NCBI RefSeq assembly: GCF_900102025.1
Contig: NZ_FNAU01000006.1
Span: 1-64,000, forward strand
Origin: Actinobaculum suis
Lineage (GTDB): Bacteria; Actinomycetota; Actinomycetes; Actinomycetales; Actinomycetaceae
Length of the DNA stretch: 64,000 nt
Direction: 5' to 3'
The notes beneath the pieces were generated by a model. It had not been told where the DNA came from. It did no database searches and worked only from the letters and a program-made list of their open reading frames with translations. Positions 45,892 to 54,953 of the stretch are shown piece by piece (the stretch's first letter is position 1; every line of letters begins with the position of its first letter). Made by a program: the position numbers and the translations under genes.

Positions 45892-46992
45892 GTGGAAAAG
45901 CTTAGGGGACCGCAGGCGCTCGTACGGGCGGGGCAGCAATATTTGGCACACCTCGAAGTGGAACGGGCTTTATCTAACAATACGATTGCCGCGTACCGGC
46001 GCGACCTGCAAAAATATTTTCAGCATTTGGAAGCGCGCGGGATTAGCCGCCCGGAAGAAATTCAGCAGGAAGATGTGGCGGCTTTTGCCGATACTTTGGC
46101 GGGGATGGCAAAAACTTCGATTGCCCGAGCTATAACTGCCGCCCGTTCTTTCCACGCTTTTCTTTTCGGGGAAGGAATTACCGCTACTAACCCGGCGCAA
46201 GATGTGCGCCCGCCCAAACTGCCCGGCCGCCTGCCGAAAACCCTGACGATTATGGAGATAGAACGGCTCTTGGAGGCCGCTTCGGCCGGGGAAGGAGAAA
46301 TCGGCCTGCGCGACCGCGCTTTGCTAGAAATCATGTATGGCACCGGGGCGCGTGTTTCGGAAGCAGTTGGCCTGGCCATTGACGATATCGACGCCGAAAC
46401 TCGCACGATTCGCCTTTTTGGTAAAGGCCGCAAAGAACGTGTTTTACCGCTGGGCAGCTACGCCATGGAAGCGGTAGAGGCATACCTGGTGCGGGCGCGC
46501 CCCGTATTGGCAGCCCGGGCCACCAAATCCACGCGGGCGAAATCCACGCGGGCCAAATCCGCGCCGGCAAAATCTGCAAAAACACAACCTGGATCTTCGG
46601 GGAACCTGGGCCCGGGCAGCGCGTTGTTTTTAAATAAGCGCGGCCAGCCACTTTCCCGGCAAAGCGCGTGGGGAATCATCCAGGAAGCAGCGGGCCGTGC
46701 CGGTTTGGCGAGCCACGTGAGCCCGCATTCCTTGCGGCATTCTTTTGCCACGCACCTTTTGCAAGGTGGGGCAGATGTGCGGGTAATCCAGGAAATGCTG
46801 GGGCATGCTTCGGTAACCACCACGCAGATCTACACCGCAGTATCGCGCGAACGGCTGCTGGAGGTTTATGCCACGGCCCATCCGCGCGCTTTGCGGAGTA
46901 CGACAGCCGAGCATCCGGGCAAGCCACCCGCGAAAACGGCGTTAGAGCGGGAAAGGAAATCCAAGCAGAAAAAGGAATCGGAGCAGAAATAG
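45892..46992 (+). CDS. xerD: Tyrosine recombinase XerD
   Basis: A site-specific recombinase that resolves chromosome dimers at dif. All catalytic residues are visible: Arg in GTGARVSEAV, Lys in GKGRKER, HSLRHSFATHLL, LGHASVTTTQ and the nucleophile Tyr in IYTAV. The N-terminal SAM-like domain starts YLAHLEVERALSNNTIAAY. An insertion of 15-bp repeats (TRAKS units) near residues 210-230 lengthens a loop in the catalytic domain, and the tail is Lys-rich. The GTG at 45892 is used; in-frame starts upstream lack conserved sequence. parA-scpAB-der downstream match mycobacteria. Confidence 0.93.
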   Translation: MEKLRGPQALVRAGQQYLAHLEVERALSNNTIAAYRRDLQKYFQHLEARGISRPEEIQQEDVAAFADTLAGMAKTSIARAITAARSFHAFLFGEGITATNPAQDVRPPKLPGRLPKTLTIMEIERLLEAASAGEGEIGLRDRALLEIMYGTGARVSEAVGLAIDDIDAETRTIRLFGKGRKERVLPLGSYAMEAVEAYLVRARPVLAARATKSTRAKSTRAKSAPAKSAKTQPGSSGNLGPGSALFLNKRGQPLSRQSAWGIIQEAAGRAGLASHVSPHSLRHSFATHLLQGGADVRVIQEMLGHASVTTTQIYTAVSRERLLEVYATAHPRALRSTTAEHPGKPPAKTALERERKSKQKKESEQK

Positions 46993-47059
46993 GAAAACAT
47001 CCGGGAAGATGTTCCGCGCCGTTACACGTCTTGCCGCAAACATTAGGTAACCTGGGAGT

Positions 47060-47911
47060 GTGACCGAACAAGACGCGCTTTTTGACCAGAGAGATTCCGT
47101 AGATTTCCCGGAGCCGCAGCCCTTAGAATCGCACGGGCCCGCCCGGATTATTGCGATGTCCAATCAAAAAGGCGGCGTCGGAAAAACTACTACTACGATC
47201 AATTTGGCTGCCGCGCTGGCCGGGTATGGGCGGCGCGTACTCGTGGTGGATTTTGATCCGCAAGGGGCCGCCTCGGCTGGTTTGGGAATCGATCCACGGT
47301 CCCTAGACCGCACGATTTATGACGAACTAATTGCCGATAAACCGGATGTGCGGCGCATTATTACGCCCACGAGCGTGGCGGGCTTAGATCTGGTGCCTTC
47401 CAATATTGATCTTTCCGCTGCCGAAATCGTGCTGATTAACGAAGTGGCGCGCGAACAAGCTTTGGCGCGTGTGCTCCGCCCGGTGTTAGACGAGTATGAC
47501 CTGATCATTGTGGACTGTCAGCCGTCGCTGGGCTTGCTCACGGTAAATGCGCTAACCGCCGCGCACGGCGTGATGATCCCTTTGGAAACCGAATATTTTG
47601 CCATGCGCGGGGTGGCTTTGCTCGTGCAGCAGATTGAACGCGTGCAAGACCGCCTCAATCCGCGGCTGGTTATTGACGGCGTGCTTCTTACCATGGTTGA
47701 TCGGCGCACTTTGCATGCGCGGGAAGTGGTCAATTCGGTGCGGGAAGGATTCGGGGACAAGGTGTATAACACCTATATTGCCCGCACGGTGAAGTTCCCG
47801 GATGCCACGATTGCCGGCCAGCCGATTACGGATTATGCGCCCGAACATCAAGGAGCGCAGGCTTACCGCCGCTTCGCACGGGAAGTTATAGCGCGAGGGC
47901 AGTGTGCATAA
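47060..47911 (+). CDS. ParA-family ATPase
   Basis: A 283-residue deviant-Walker ATPase of the ParA/Soj group. SNQKGGVGKTTTTINLAAALA carries both Walker lysines, VVDFDPQGAASAGLG and IIVDCQPSLGLLTVNAL follow. It is the paralogue linked to scpA and scpB, as in mycobacteria (Rv1708 position), rather than the ori-linked ParA, and no parB accompanies it. A role together with the SMC complex is inferred from context. The GTG start lies 67 bp after xerD; its end overlaps scpA by 8 bp. Confidence 0.9.
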   Translation: MTEQDALFDQRDSVDFPEPQPLESHGPARIIAMSNQKGGVGKTTTTINLAAALAGYGRRVLVVDFDPQGAASAGLGIDPRSLDRTIYDELIADKPDVRRIITPTSVAGLDLVPSNIDLSAAEIVLINEVAREQALARVLRPVLDEYDLIIVDCQPSLGLLTVNALTAAHGVMIPLETEYFAMRGVALLVQQIERVQDRLNPRLVIDGVLLTMVDRRTLHAREVVNSVREGFGDKVYNTYIARTVKFPDATIAGQPITDYAPEHQGAQAYRRFAREVIARGQCA

Positions 47912-48749
47912 CCCAGAACAATCCGGAGAATTTGAGGTAAACCTCGAGGTGTTTTCCGGGCCGTTTTCGGTGCTGCTAGATCTGATAGCGAAACGGAGCC
48001 TGGACCTTACGGAAGTGGCGCTCGGCGAAGTAACTGACGAATTTATCGCTTTTATCCGCGCCCAAAAAGAGTTCGATCTTTCCGCGGCCTCGGAGTTCCT
48101 CGTCGTCGCCACTACTTTATTGGCAATGAAAGTAACGCGGCTGCTCCCGCGTTCCGAAGACGAAGCAGAAGACCTCGAATTTTTGGAGCAACGCGACCTA
48201 CTTTTCGCCAAGCTTTTACAGTACAAAGCGTATAAAGAGGTAGCGGAAAGTTTTGGGGCTCGGCTCGCACGCGGAGCCGGCGCCGTTCCGCGCAATGTTG
48301 CCCCCGAACCCGAATATGCGAACGCGCTCCCGCCCGTGCGCATAACGCTGACGGTGGAGGAATTGGCGATGCTTGCCGTGCAGGCCTATACGCGCAGTCA
48401 CACCGAACCAGTTGTGGAAATCACGCATTTGCATGATCCGGTGGTTCCGGTTTCCACCCAGGTGGAGTACATCGAAACCCAGGTGGCCGGGGGAGCGGAT
48501 GTTACGTTTGCGCAGTTGTGTGCTGATGCGCCCAATGGGCAGACCGTGGTTTCCCGGTTTTTAGCCGTTTTGGAGCTGATTCGCCGGCGCGCGATCGCCG
48601 TGCACCAAGATGCTCCGCTCGCCCCGCTACATATTCGTGCCACTCCGGCAGAAGATACGGGCGCGCCCCTTACCGGTGAGTTCGACGACGCCGCCGCTGC
48701 GGAATCTGCCCGCCCGGAAGGCGCGGAGGAGGAAGAAAACTGTGGATGA
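47904..48749 (+). CDS. scpA: Segregation and condensation protein A
   Basis: The kleisin subunit of the bacterial SMC-ScpAB condensin. FEVNLEVFSGPFSVLLDLIAKRSLDL is the N-terminal SMC-neck-binding helix region; EFLVVATTLLAMKVTRLLP is typical, and a C-terminal winged-helix region follows near residue 190. The GTG start overlaps parA by 8 bp, and its stop overlaps scpB by 8 bp, indicating tight coupling. The C-terminal 40 residues are acidic. Confidence 0.93.
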   Translation: MHNPEQSGEFEVNLEVFSGPFSVLLDLIAKRSLDLTEVALGEVTDEFIAFIRAQKEFDLSAASEFLVVATTLLAMKVTRLLPRSEDEAEDLEFLEQRDLLFAKLLQYKAYKEVAESFGARLARGAGAVPRNVAPEPEYANALPPVRITLTVEELAMLAVQAYTRSHTEPVVEITHLHDPVVPVSTQVEYIETQVAGGADVTFAQLCADAPNGQTVVSRFLAVLELIRRRAIAVHQDAPLAPLHIRATPAEDTGAPLTGEFDDAAAAESARPEGAEEEENCG

Positions 48750-49293
48750 ACATAAAGGTGCCCTGGAAGCGCTCCTGTTTATTGCGGATAACCCCTTGCC
48801 GGTAACCCAGTTGGCGGCGGCAATCGGGCAAAACGAAGAGGTCACCACGTTACTTTTGGAAGAATTGCAAGAGGAGTACGCGCAGGGTCGGCCGCGCGGT
48901 TTCGTGTTGCGCAATGTGGGAGGCGGCTGGCGGTTTTACACCAATCCGCAATTCGGGGAGATTGTTACCGCACACCTCGTGGAGGGCCATTCGGGTAAAC
49001 TATCCACCGCTGCGCTCGAAACTCTGGCGGTGATTGCCTACCAGCAGCCCGTTACTCGCGCACAAATCGCGCAAGTGCGGGGAGTATCGGTAGATGGTGT
49101 GGTGAAAACTTTGGCGACCAGAGGGTTCATTGAGCCGTGCGGGGAAACGGAAGTTACGGGCGCAACGCTGTGGGGAACAACGAATTATTTTCTGGAAGCG
49201 ATGGGCATGAATTCCTTAGACGAATTGCCCCCGCTGGCGCCCTATTTACCCGCGCGCGGAGAACTTGATGAAGTGGAGAAGGAAATTCGATGA
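48742..49293 (+). CDS. scpB: Segregation and condensation protein B
   Basis: A 183-residue winged-helix dimer that binds ScpA in condensin. EALLFIADNPLPVTQLAAAIG and LETLAVIAYQQPVTRAQIAQ (the family signature), then VDGVVKTLATRGFIEP. The GTG at 48742 follows ggaggagg and overlaps the end of scpA; a longer in-frame reading from 48610 is discarded. Its stop overlaps the rluB start (ATGA). Confidence 0.94.
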   Translation: MDEHKGALEALLFIADNPLPVTQLAAAIGQNEEVTTLLLEELQEEYAQGRPRGFVLRNVGGGWRFYTNPQFGEIVTAHLVEGHSGKLSTAALETLAVIAYQQPVTRAQIAQVRGVSVDGVVKTLATRGFIEPCGETEVTGATLWGTTNYFLEAMGMNSLDELPPLAPYLPARGELDEVEKEIR

Positions 49294-50012
49294 GAGAACG
49301 CTTGCAAAAAGTAATGGCTAATGCGGGAGTGGCCTCCCGGCGCCATTCGGAAGCCATGATTGAACAGGGCCGGGTGGCCGTAAACGGGGAGATTGTTACT
49401 CGTTTGGGCACGAAGGTAGATCCGGATAAAGACGTTATCCATGTGGATGGGATGCCGGTTCCCACTCGCCAAGACGATATTACGATCGCCTTGTACAAGC
49501 CGCCGGGCGTGGTTTCCACGATGGAAGACGAGATGGGCCGGCCCTCCCTGGCTCAATATGTGGAAGATCGCCCGGAACGGCTCTACCATGTGGGGCGGCT
49601 CGACGAAGATACGGAAGGCATTATTCTGCTTTCCAATAATGGCGAGCTCACGCACCGGCTCACCCACCCGTCTTATGAAGTTCCCAAAACCTATGTGGCG
49701 CGAGTAAGCGGGCAGGTCACGCGCGGTTTGGGCCGCGTTTTGGAAAACGGCATCACTTTGAAAGACGGCCCGGCCAGCGTAGACAAGTTCATTTTGCGTG
49801 AATCTCAGCCGCGCAATTCGATTGTGGAACTAACTTTGCATGAAGGTCGTAACCGTTTGGTGCGGCGCATGATGGGCGAAGTGGGCCACCCGGTACTGGA
49901 ACTAGTACGCATCCAGTTCGGCAATATTAAGGCCGGCCGCTTGCGCCCGGGCCAATACCGGATTATTGGTGGTTCAGAACTTTCTACACTGATGCATATG
50001 GTAGGAATGTAA
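49290..50012 (+). CDS. rluB: Large-subunit rRNA pseudouridine synthase RluB-type
   Basis: A 240-residue RsuA/RluB-family enzyme that isomerises uridine in 23S rRNA. The S4 RNA-binding domain (RLQKVMANAGVASRRHSE) opens it, and the catalytic Asp lies in YHVGRLDEDTEGIILLSN. HEGRNRLVRRMMGEVGHPV is the closing family motif. The precise target uridine is inferred from family. It is translationally coupled to scpB and its stop overlaps the tyrA start. Confidence 0.92.
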   Translation: MRERLQKVMANAGVASRRHSEAMIEQGRVAVNGEIVTRLGTKVDPDKDVIHVDGMPVPTRQDDITIALYKPPGVVSTMEDEMGRPSLAQYVEDRPERLYHVGRLDEDTEGIILLSNNGELTHRLTHPSYEVPKTYVARVSGQVTRGLGRVLENGITLKDGPASVDKFILRESQPRNSIVELTLHEGRNRLVRRMMGEVGHPVLELVRIQFGNIKAGRLRPGQYRIIGGSELSTLMHMVGM

Positions 50013-51109
50013 TGTTTTCCACCGTGCGTATTATCGGGGCTGGTCTGCTTGGCGCTTCCCTCGGTTTACGTTTGCAACTAAGCGGTTCGCAGATAGACCT
50101 CGAGGATGCTTCGCCGGTGGCGGTGGCCCTGGCCCGCGATTTGGGGGCCGGGCAGGTTGCCGGCCCCGATTCCGCCACCCCGGAACTGGTAATTGTGGCC
50201 GTGCCGCCCGATGTGACCGCGCAGCTAGTGTGCCAAGCCCTGGACCGTTTCCCACAGGCCTTGGTGATAGACGTCGCCTCCGTGAAGGAAAAAATCGCGG
50301 AACAAGTAGCTGATCACCCGCACGCCGCACGCTACCTGGGTTGCCACCCGATGGCCGGGCGGGAAAGAAGCGGGGCGATTGCCGCTGACGCGGACCTGTT
50401 TGAAGGCCGGCCGTGGGTTATCTGCCCGCGCCCCGAAAACCGGAAAGAAGATATTTCGCGCATCCAGAACTTGGCGATTGAAGTGGGTTCGGTGCCGCGC
50501 ATTATGCCCGCTGCCGAACATGATGAAGCCGTGGCTTTGGTTTCGCATGTGCCGCAATTGGCTTCTTCTTTGGTGGCCGGAGCTTTGCGGGATGCATCCG
50601 AAGACCAGTTGGCGCTGGCCGGGCAGGGGTTGCGTGATACTACGCGGATTGCGCATTCGGATGCCTCGCTGTGGGCTTCAATCGCGGCCGGAAACTGCGC
50701 GCGCATAGCCCCGATTATGCGGCAGATTTCTGCGGAGGCAGCTACTTTGGCGCAGGCTATGGAAGCCAGCACGGATGATCCGGTTACCGGGCCGGCCGCT
50801 CTTGCGGTTGCCAAAGTGGTAGCTGCTGGTAATGAGGGCGTGAACAGGATTCCGGGTAAGCACGGTGGGGCACCGCGCCGCTACGCCACGGTCACGGTGT
50901 TGGTCCCCGATAAGCCTGGCCAACTTGGCAGGCTTTTTGGCGACGCCGGTGAAATTGGAGTAAATATCGAGGATTTGCGAATGGAGCATTCGCTAAATCA
51001 GAAAGTGGGGCGCGTGGATCTTTCGGTGGTCCCCGCCCGGGCGGACTTTTTGGCCCACGGCCTGGAAGCTCGCGGCTGGCAAGTAATCCTCGAAGAAGGG
51101 ACGCAGTAA
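50012..51109 (+). CDS. tyrA: Prephenate dehydrogenase with ACT domain
   Basis: Converts prephenate to 4-hydroxyphenylpyruvate in tyrosine synthesis. The NAD-binding start is VRIIGAGLLGASLGLRL; GCHPMAGRERSG is the catalytic region holding the conserved His. The C-terminal 80 residues (TVLVPDKPGQLGRLFGDAGEIG) form an ACT domain, suggesting feedback control by tyrosine. The start codon overlaps the rluB stop (TAATG). It is followed three bases later by cmk. Confidence 0.92.
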   Translation: MFSTVRIIGAGLLGASLGLRLQLSGSQIDLEDASPVAVALARDLGAGQVAGPDSATPELVIVAVPPDVTAQLVCQALDRFPQALVIDVASVKEKIAEQVADHPHAARYLGCHPMAGRERSGAIAADADLFEGRPWVICPRPENRKEDISRIQNLAIEVGSVPRIMPAAEHDEAVALVSHVPQLASSLVAGALRDASEDQLALAGQGLRDTTRIAHSDASLWASIAAGNCARIAPIMRQISAEAATLAQAMEASTDDPVTGPAALAVAKVVAAGNEGVNRIPGKHGGAPRRYATVTVLVPDKPGQLGRLFGDAGEIGVNIEDLRMEHSLNQKVGRVDLSVVPARADFLAHGLEARGWQVILEEGTQ

Positions 51110-51112
51110 ACG

Positions 51113-51904
51113 GTGAAAAGCGCGGACAATACGGAAACTGCTGCCAGCAACCCGCCGGTGGTGATTGCGATTGATGGGCCGAGTGGCGCCGGGAAATCTA
51201 CCGCCGCCAAAGCCGTGGCACGGCGCCTAGGTATTGGGTATCTGGACACGGGTGCCATGTACCGGGCTGCCACCTGGTGGGTTTTGCACAAAAATATTTC
51301 TTTAACGCCCGGCGAGATCGACGACGCCGCAGTAACCGCTGCCGTGCGCGAAATGGATCTGCAAATGCCGTTGGATCCGGACCAGCAAACAATCCGCCTG
51401 GCGGGGGAAGATATAACGCAGGCGATTCGCAGTTCGGAGATTGCTCGGAAGGTTTCGGCGCTGTCTACCAATTTGGAGGTGCGGGATATACTCGTGGCCC
51501 GGCAAAAAGCAATTATCGCCGGGGCGCGGCCGGGGATTGTGGCGGAAGGCCGCGATATTACTACCGTGGTGGCGCCCGAGGCCCAAGTCCGGATCTTATT
51601 GACGGCTTCCGCCCAAGCTCGTTTGGCCCGCCGCGCTGCCCAAACCCGAGGCAAAGTGGATGCGCAAGCCCTGGCACAAACCCGGCAAGAAGTAGTGGGC
51701 CGGGACGAAAAAGATTCCACCGTAGTGAATTTCACCGATCCAGAACCTGGTGTGGAATTGCTCGATACCAGCGATCTGAATATTGAGCAGGTTGTAGATA
51801 AAATAATGGCTTTGGTACCGCTGGACGGTTTGGTGCCGCTGGAAAAAACCGATACGAAGTACGCGGAACGTGCAGCGGCACAGCAGACGCACAAAGTACA
51901 GTGA
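51113..51904 (+). CDS. cmk: Cytidylate kinase
   Basis: Phosphorylates CMP and dCMP. The P-loop GPSGAGKSTAAKAVARRLG and YLDTGAMYRA are classic; GRDITTVVAPEA and RDEKDSTV follow near the lid. At 263 residues it is somewhat longer than the usual 225-235, with a charged C-terminal tail. The GTG start sits just after tyrA. The tyrA-cmk-der string is common in actinobacteria. Confidence 0.94.
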   Translation: MKSADNTETAASNPPVVIAIDGPSGAGKSTAAKAVARRLGIGYLDTGAMYRAATWWVLHKNISLTPGEIDDAAVTAAVREMDLQMPLDPDQQTIRLAGEDITQAIRSSEIARKVSALSTNLEVRDILVARQKAIIAGARPGIVAEGRDITTVVAPEAQVRILLTASAQARLARRAAQTRGKVDAQALAQTRQEVVGRDEKDSTVVNFTDPEPGVELLDTSDLNIEQVVDKIMALVPLDGLVPLEKTDTKYAERAAAQQTHKVQ

Positions 51905-51929
51905 CCGGCCGGAAGGATAGGCGATAGGC

Positions 51930-53462
51930 ATGAGTAAGCAAGAATTTGCGGGCGTGGAGTTCCCGGAAGGTATTGACCCGGCCGATTTCGTGCCCGCCGA
52001 CGGGGCGGCAGCGGAAGGTGCCTCCGAAAATGATGCGGCCCGGGAACGGGTGATGCGCGCCAGCCTGGATGCCTATGATCTTTCGGAAGAAGATCTGGCG
52101 ATGCTCGCGGGCGAGGATTCCGCCGCGGCACTCGGCGCCGAAGGTGGTTTACCCGTCGTCGCCGTGATTGGCCGGCCCAATGTAGGCAAATCTTCGCTCA
52201 TTAACCGAATCGTGGGGAGCCGGGTCGCGGTGGTGCAAGACGAACCTGGTGTCACCCGGGACCGGGTGTATTACGACGCCGAATGGCTAAACCGGAGATT
52301 TACGCTGGTCGATACTGGCGGGTGGGAAACCAATGCGCGCGGGATCCACGAATCAGTAGCAAACCAAGCGGAAATTGCGATGCACAGTGCGGACGCGATT
52401 ATTTTCGTGGTAGACGCCACCGTGGGGATTACGAATACGGATGAGGCTTTGGTACGTGTGGTCCGCCGCGCGAATGTGCCGGTAGTCCTGGCCGCGAATA
52501 AGGTTGATTCGCAAACGCAAGAGGCGGATGCGGCTTACCTGTGGAGTTTGGGGTTGGGCGAGCCGTATCCGATTTCGGCCCTGCACGGGCGCGGCACGGG
52601 TGACATGCTCGATGCCCTCATGGAGGTGCTGCCCGAAAAGTCACAGGTAGCAAATCCGCGGCCCAGCGGCGGGCCGCGCCGGATAGCCCTGGTAGGCCGG
52701 CCGAATGTGGGGAAGTCTTCCTTGCTCAACCAGCTGGCGGGGGAGAACCGGGTGGTTGTCAATGAACTCGCGGGTACCACGCGTGATCCGGTAGATGAAG
52801 TGGTAAACCTGGCGGGTAAGGACTGGATTTTCGTGGATACCGCGGGGATCCGGCGCCGCCTGCACCGCACCCGCGGCGCGGATTACTATTCTTCGCTCCG
52901 CACCCGCGGCGCGATCGCCCAAGCCGAACTTGGCTTGGTGCTCATTGATGCTTCCGAACCGCTTTCCGAACAGGATATTCGGGTGATTCAACAGGTGATT
53001 GACGCCGGTTTGGCACTCGTGATCGTCTGTAATAAGTGGGATGAAGTTGATGAGGAACGCCGCCACGAACTGGACCGCGAACTGGAAGAAGAGCTCGTGC
53101 AAATGCAGTGGGCTGAACGCGTGAACCTTTCGGCGAAAACCGGTTGGCACACCAATCGTTTAGCCGGGGCCATGGAACGTGCCCTGGCCTCTTGGGATAA
53201 ACGCATAACGACGGCGAAGCTCAACGCTTTCCTAGGGGAGACCGTAGCTGCCCACCCGCACCCGGTGCGGGGCGGAAAACAGCCCCGGATTTTGTTCGGC
53301 ACCCAAGTTTCGGCCCGTCCGCCACGGTTCGTCCTCTTCGCTTCAGGCTTTTTGGAACACGGCTATCGCCGGTTCCTCGAACACCGCCTACGCGAAGAAT
53401 TTGGCTTTGCGGGCACGCCAATCCAAATTTCGGTGCGCGTGCGTGAACGCCGCCGCAAATAG
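51930..53462 (+). CDS. der: Ribosome-assembly GTPase Der (EngA)
   Basis: A 510-residue double GTPase for 50S subunit maturation. Each G domain has its full set: GRPNVGKSS...DTGGWE...NKVD and, second, GRPNVGKSS...DTAGIRRR...NKWD. The C-terminal KH-like domain ([20 protein letters not shown]) completes it. The first 70 residues are an acidic actinobacterial-type extension. The TAG stop is the first copy of the downstream repeat. Confidence 0.95.
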   Translation: MSKQEFAGVEFPEGIDPADFVPADGAAAEGASENDAARERVMRASLDAYDLSEEDLAMLAGEDSAAALGAEGGLPVVAVIGRPNVGKSSLINRIVGSRVAVVQDEPGVTRDRVYYDAEWLNRRFTLVDTGGWETNARGIHESVANQAEIAMHSADAIIFVVDATVGITNTDEALVRVVRRANVPVVLAANKVDSQTQEADAAYLWSLGLGEPYPISALHGRGTGDMLDALMEVLPEKSQVANPRPSGGPRRIALVGRPNVGKSSLLNQLAGENRVVVNELAGTTRDPVDEVVNLAGKDWIFVDTAGIRRRLHRTRGADYYSSLRTRGAIAQAELGLVLIDASEPLSEQDIRVIQQVIDAGLALVIVCNKWDEVDEERRHELDRELEEELVQMQWAERVNLSAKTGWHTNRLAGAMERALASWDKRITTAKLNAFLGETVAAHPHPVRGGKQPRILFGTQVSARPPRFVLFASGFLEHGYRRFLEHRLREEFGFAGTPIQISVRVRERRRK

Positions 53463-53610
53463 CGGGCCCGTAACCGCGCCACGGCACAAGCAGCGGGCGC
53501 GCGCAAGGGCACAAACAGCGGGCCCGTAACCGTGCAGTCAGTGGGCGTTCAATCGCTCCACCGGTAGCGGGCCCGTTACGGTTCCAAACGGCCTGGCGTT
53601 ACGCTTCCAA
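53462..53610. repeat. About 25-bp degenerate array after der
   Basis: agcgggcccgtaaccg-type words start at 53462, 53493, 53518, 53541 (degenerate), 53567 and near 53591, at 23-31 bp spacing. The first copy includes the der stop codon. It ends close to the iclR stop. Confidence 0.75.
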
Positions 53611-53620
53611 TCGGGCTGGC

Positions 53621-54475
53621 CTAGTGCAGGGCGGCCGGGAGCACGATGTGCGCGGAAGCGGGGAGCTTTTCAAACTCTTCCACCATGCCGGAGGCGATCT
53701 TCCGGGCCCGCCCGAAAGGCAACCTTTCTACCGGTGCCGATACCGAAACGGCGATCTTACTGCCATCGGGAAGATTTAGCGGGACGGAAACACAGGCAAT
53801 CCCGGTCTCGTTTTCTTCGCACTCGTAGGCCCAGCCTTCGCGCCGCACGCGCTGCAGATTCTCCTTAAAGCTCTGCCGCAATTCCAGGGTGCGAGCCGAG
53901 CTGGGGACGCGCTCGTAATACCAATCAATTTCTGAGTCCGTCAGTTCGGCCTCACCGAGCAAAGCCCGGCCGAGCGCCGTCGTCGCCGCCGCAACCTCCC
54001 GGCCCACATACGAAACCACTCGGATAGCTCGCGCGGGCTCTACTTTATCGATATAGCGGACCTTGTCATTAACCAGAATCCCGGCATGCACCAGTTCGTT
54101 GTAGCGAATCGAAATACTGCGCAAGGCAGGGCGAATAGATTCCAACAAAGTTTCGGTGCGAGTGGCATATCTCACCAGGGGAGTGATGCCGTCACCCAGG
54201 TAATAATTCCCGGTAACGATGTCTTGATCTACCCATTCGCGCGCCTTCAAAGTAGAAAGCGTGTGATGCACCGTAGCTTTATTAGCTTCTATTGCAGCGG
54301 CAATTTCCCCCAAGCTTTCCCCTTGCGGGCCACATTCGGCAAGATACTCAATAATCGTTAGAGCACGGTCAATTGAGGACAGCCGCTTTACCGGTTCACG
54401 CCGTTTACTACGCGCCTCCCGTAAAGCGCGGGCATTAATAGGTTCTTGCCGTGCCTGCTGCTCTTCGCCGCTCAT
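53621..54475 (-). CDS. IclR-family transcriptional regulator
   Basis: A 284-residue regulator with an N-terminal winged helix (IDRALTIIEYLAECG, ANKATVHHTLSTLKARE) and a C-terminal effector-binding IclR domain (RYIDKVEPARAIRVV, ECEENETGIACVSVPL). A basic 30-residue extension precedes the DNA-binding domain. The ATG follows aaggag at seven bases. It is divergent from gntP across a 478-bp gap, so it probably controls the fructuronate genes in response to a sugar-acid intermediate; the ligand is inferred only. Confidence 0.88.
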   Translation of the reverse strand: MSGEEQQARQEPINARALREARSKRREPVKRLSSIDRALTIIEYLAECGPQGESLGEIAAAIEANKATVHHTLSTLKAREWVDQDIVTGNYYLGDGITPLVRYATRTETLLESIRPALRSISIRYNELVHAGILVNDKVRYIDKVEPARAIRVVSYVGREVAAATTALGRALLGEAELTDSEIDWYYERVPSSARTLELRQSFKENLQRVRREGWAYECEENETGIACVSVPLNLPDGSKIAVSVSAPVERLPFGRARKIASGMVEEFEKLPASAHIVLPAALH

Positions 54476-54940
54476 ACAAAACTCCTTACACGCCTCCGGT
54501 TACCGCTGCGAAAACGCACGGGCCGGTGGCTCCTGATGCACCCGAAATCCACCACAAATCATGTATAGCGCGCCGCAGCGCGCTACCTGTGGGCCAGCAC
54601 CTTGCGGCCAGCTTCATTGACTTTCAGCCCGGCGGGTGCGAGATATCCGCGCCACAGCCTGGGCTTTTATCGTGCGCGGAAAAGAAAACGATGTACGGCA
54701 TATTTTAGCGACAGCAACCCGGTTTGAGGAAATGAAGTATAAAGCGCAACAATTTAGGACCCTAAGCACGCCCAAAAATCAAAAAACCATGTAAACTGTT
54801 TCCATCCGCTAAACGTGCGTTTCGCATGGTGAAACAATGTCGGGCAAGACCCAGCCTGGCACCCACCCGGAAGAGCGCGCTGGCATGGCCGCCAGCCACC
54901 CTTTCGAGCGCGCTGCATTCGTTATAACCAGATTGTAACT
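54476..54940. promoter_or_regulatory. Divergent control region iclR-gntP
   Basis: The gap holds no gene. Three dyads stand out: TAGCGCGC with GCGCGCTA (54566-54585), AAACG-tg-CGTTT (54811-54822), and TGTTTCCAT (54797-54805) with ATGGTGAAACA (54826-54836). The last two nest, giving a compact 40-bp palindromic block suited to an IclR dimer or tetramer. TATAAC at 54923 may be the gntP -10. Confidence 0.5.
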
Positions 54941-54948
54941 GGGGGGGG
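54941..54948 (+). promoter_or_regulatory. Poly-G tract as gntP ribosome site
   Basis: Eight consecutive G residues lie five bases before the gntP ATG and form its only plausible Shine-Dalgarno element. Homopolymer tracts of this kind slip readily and could vary translation of the permease. Confidence 0.6.
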
Positions 54949-54953
54949 TACTC

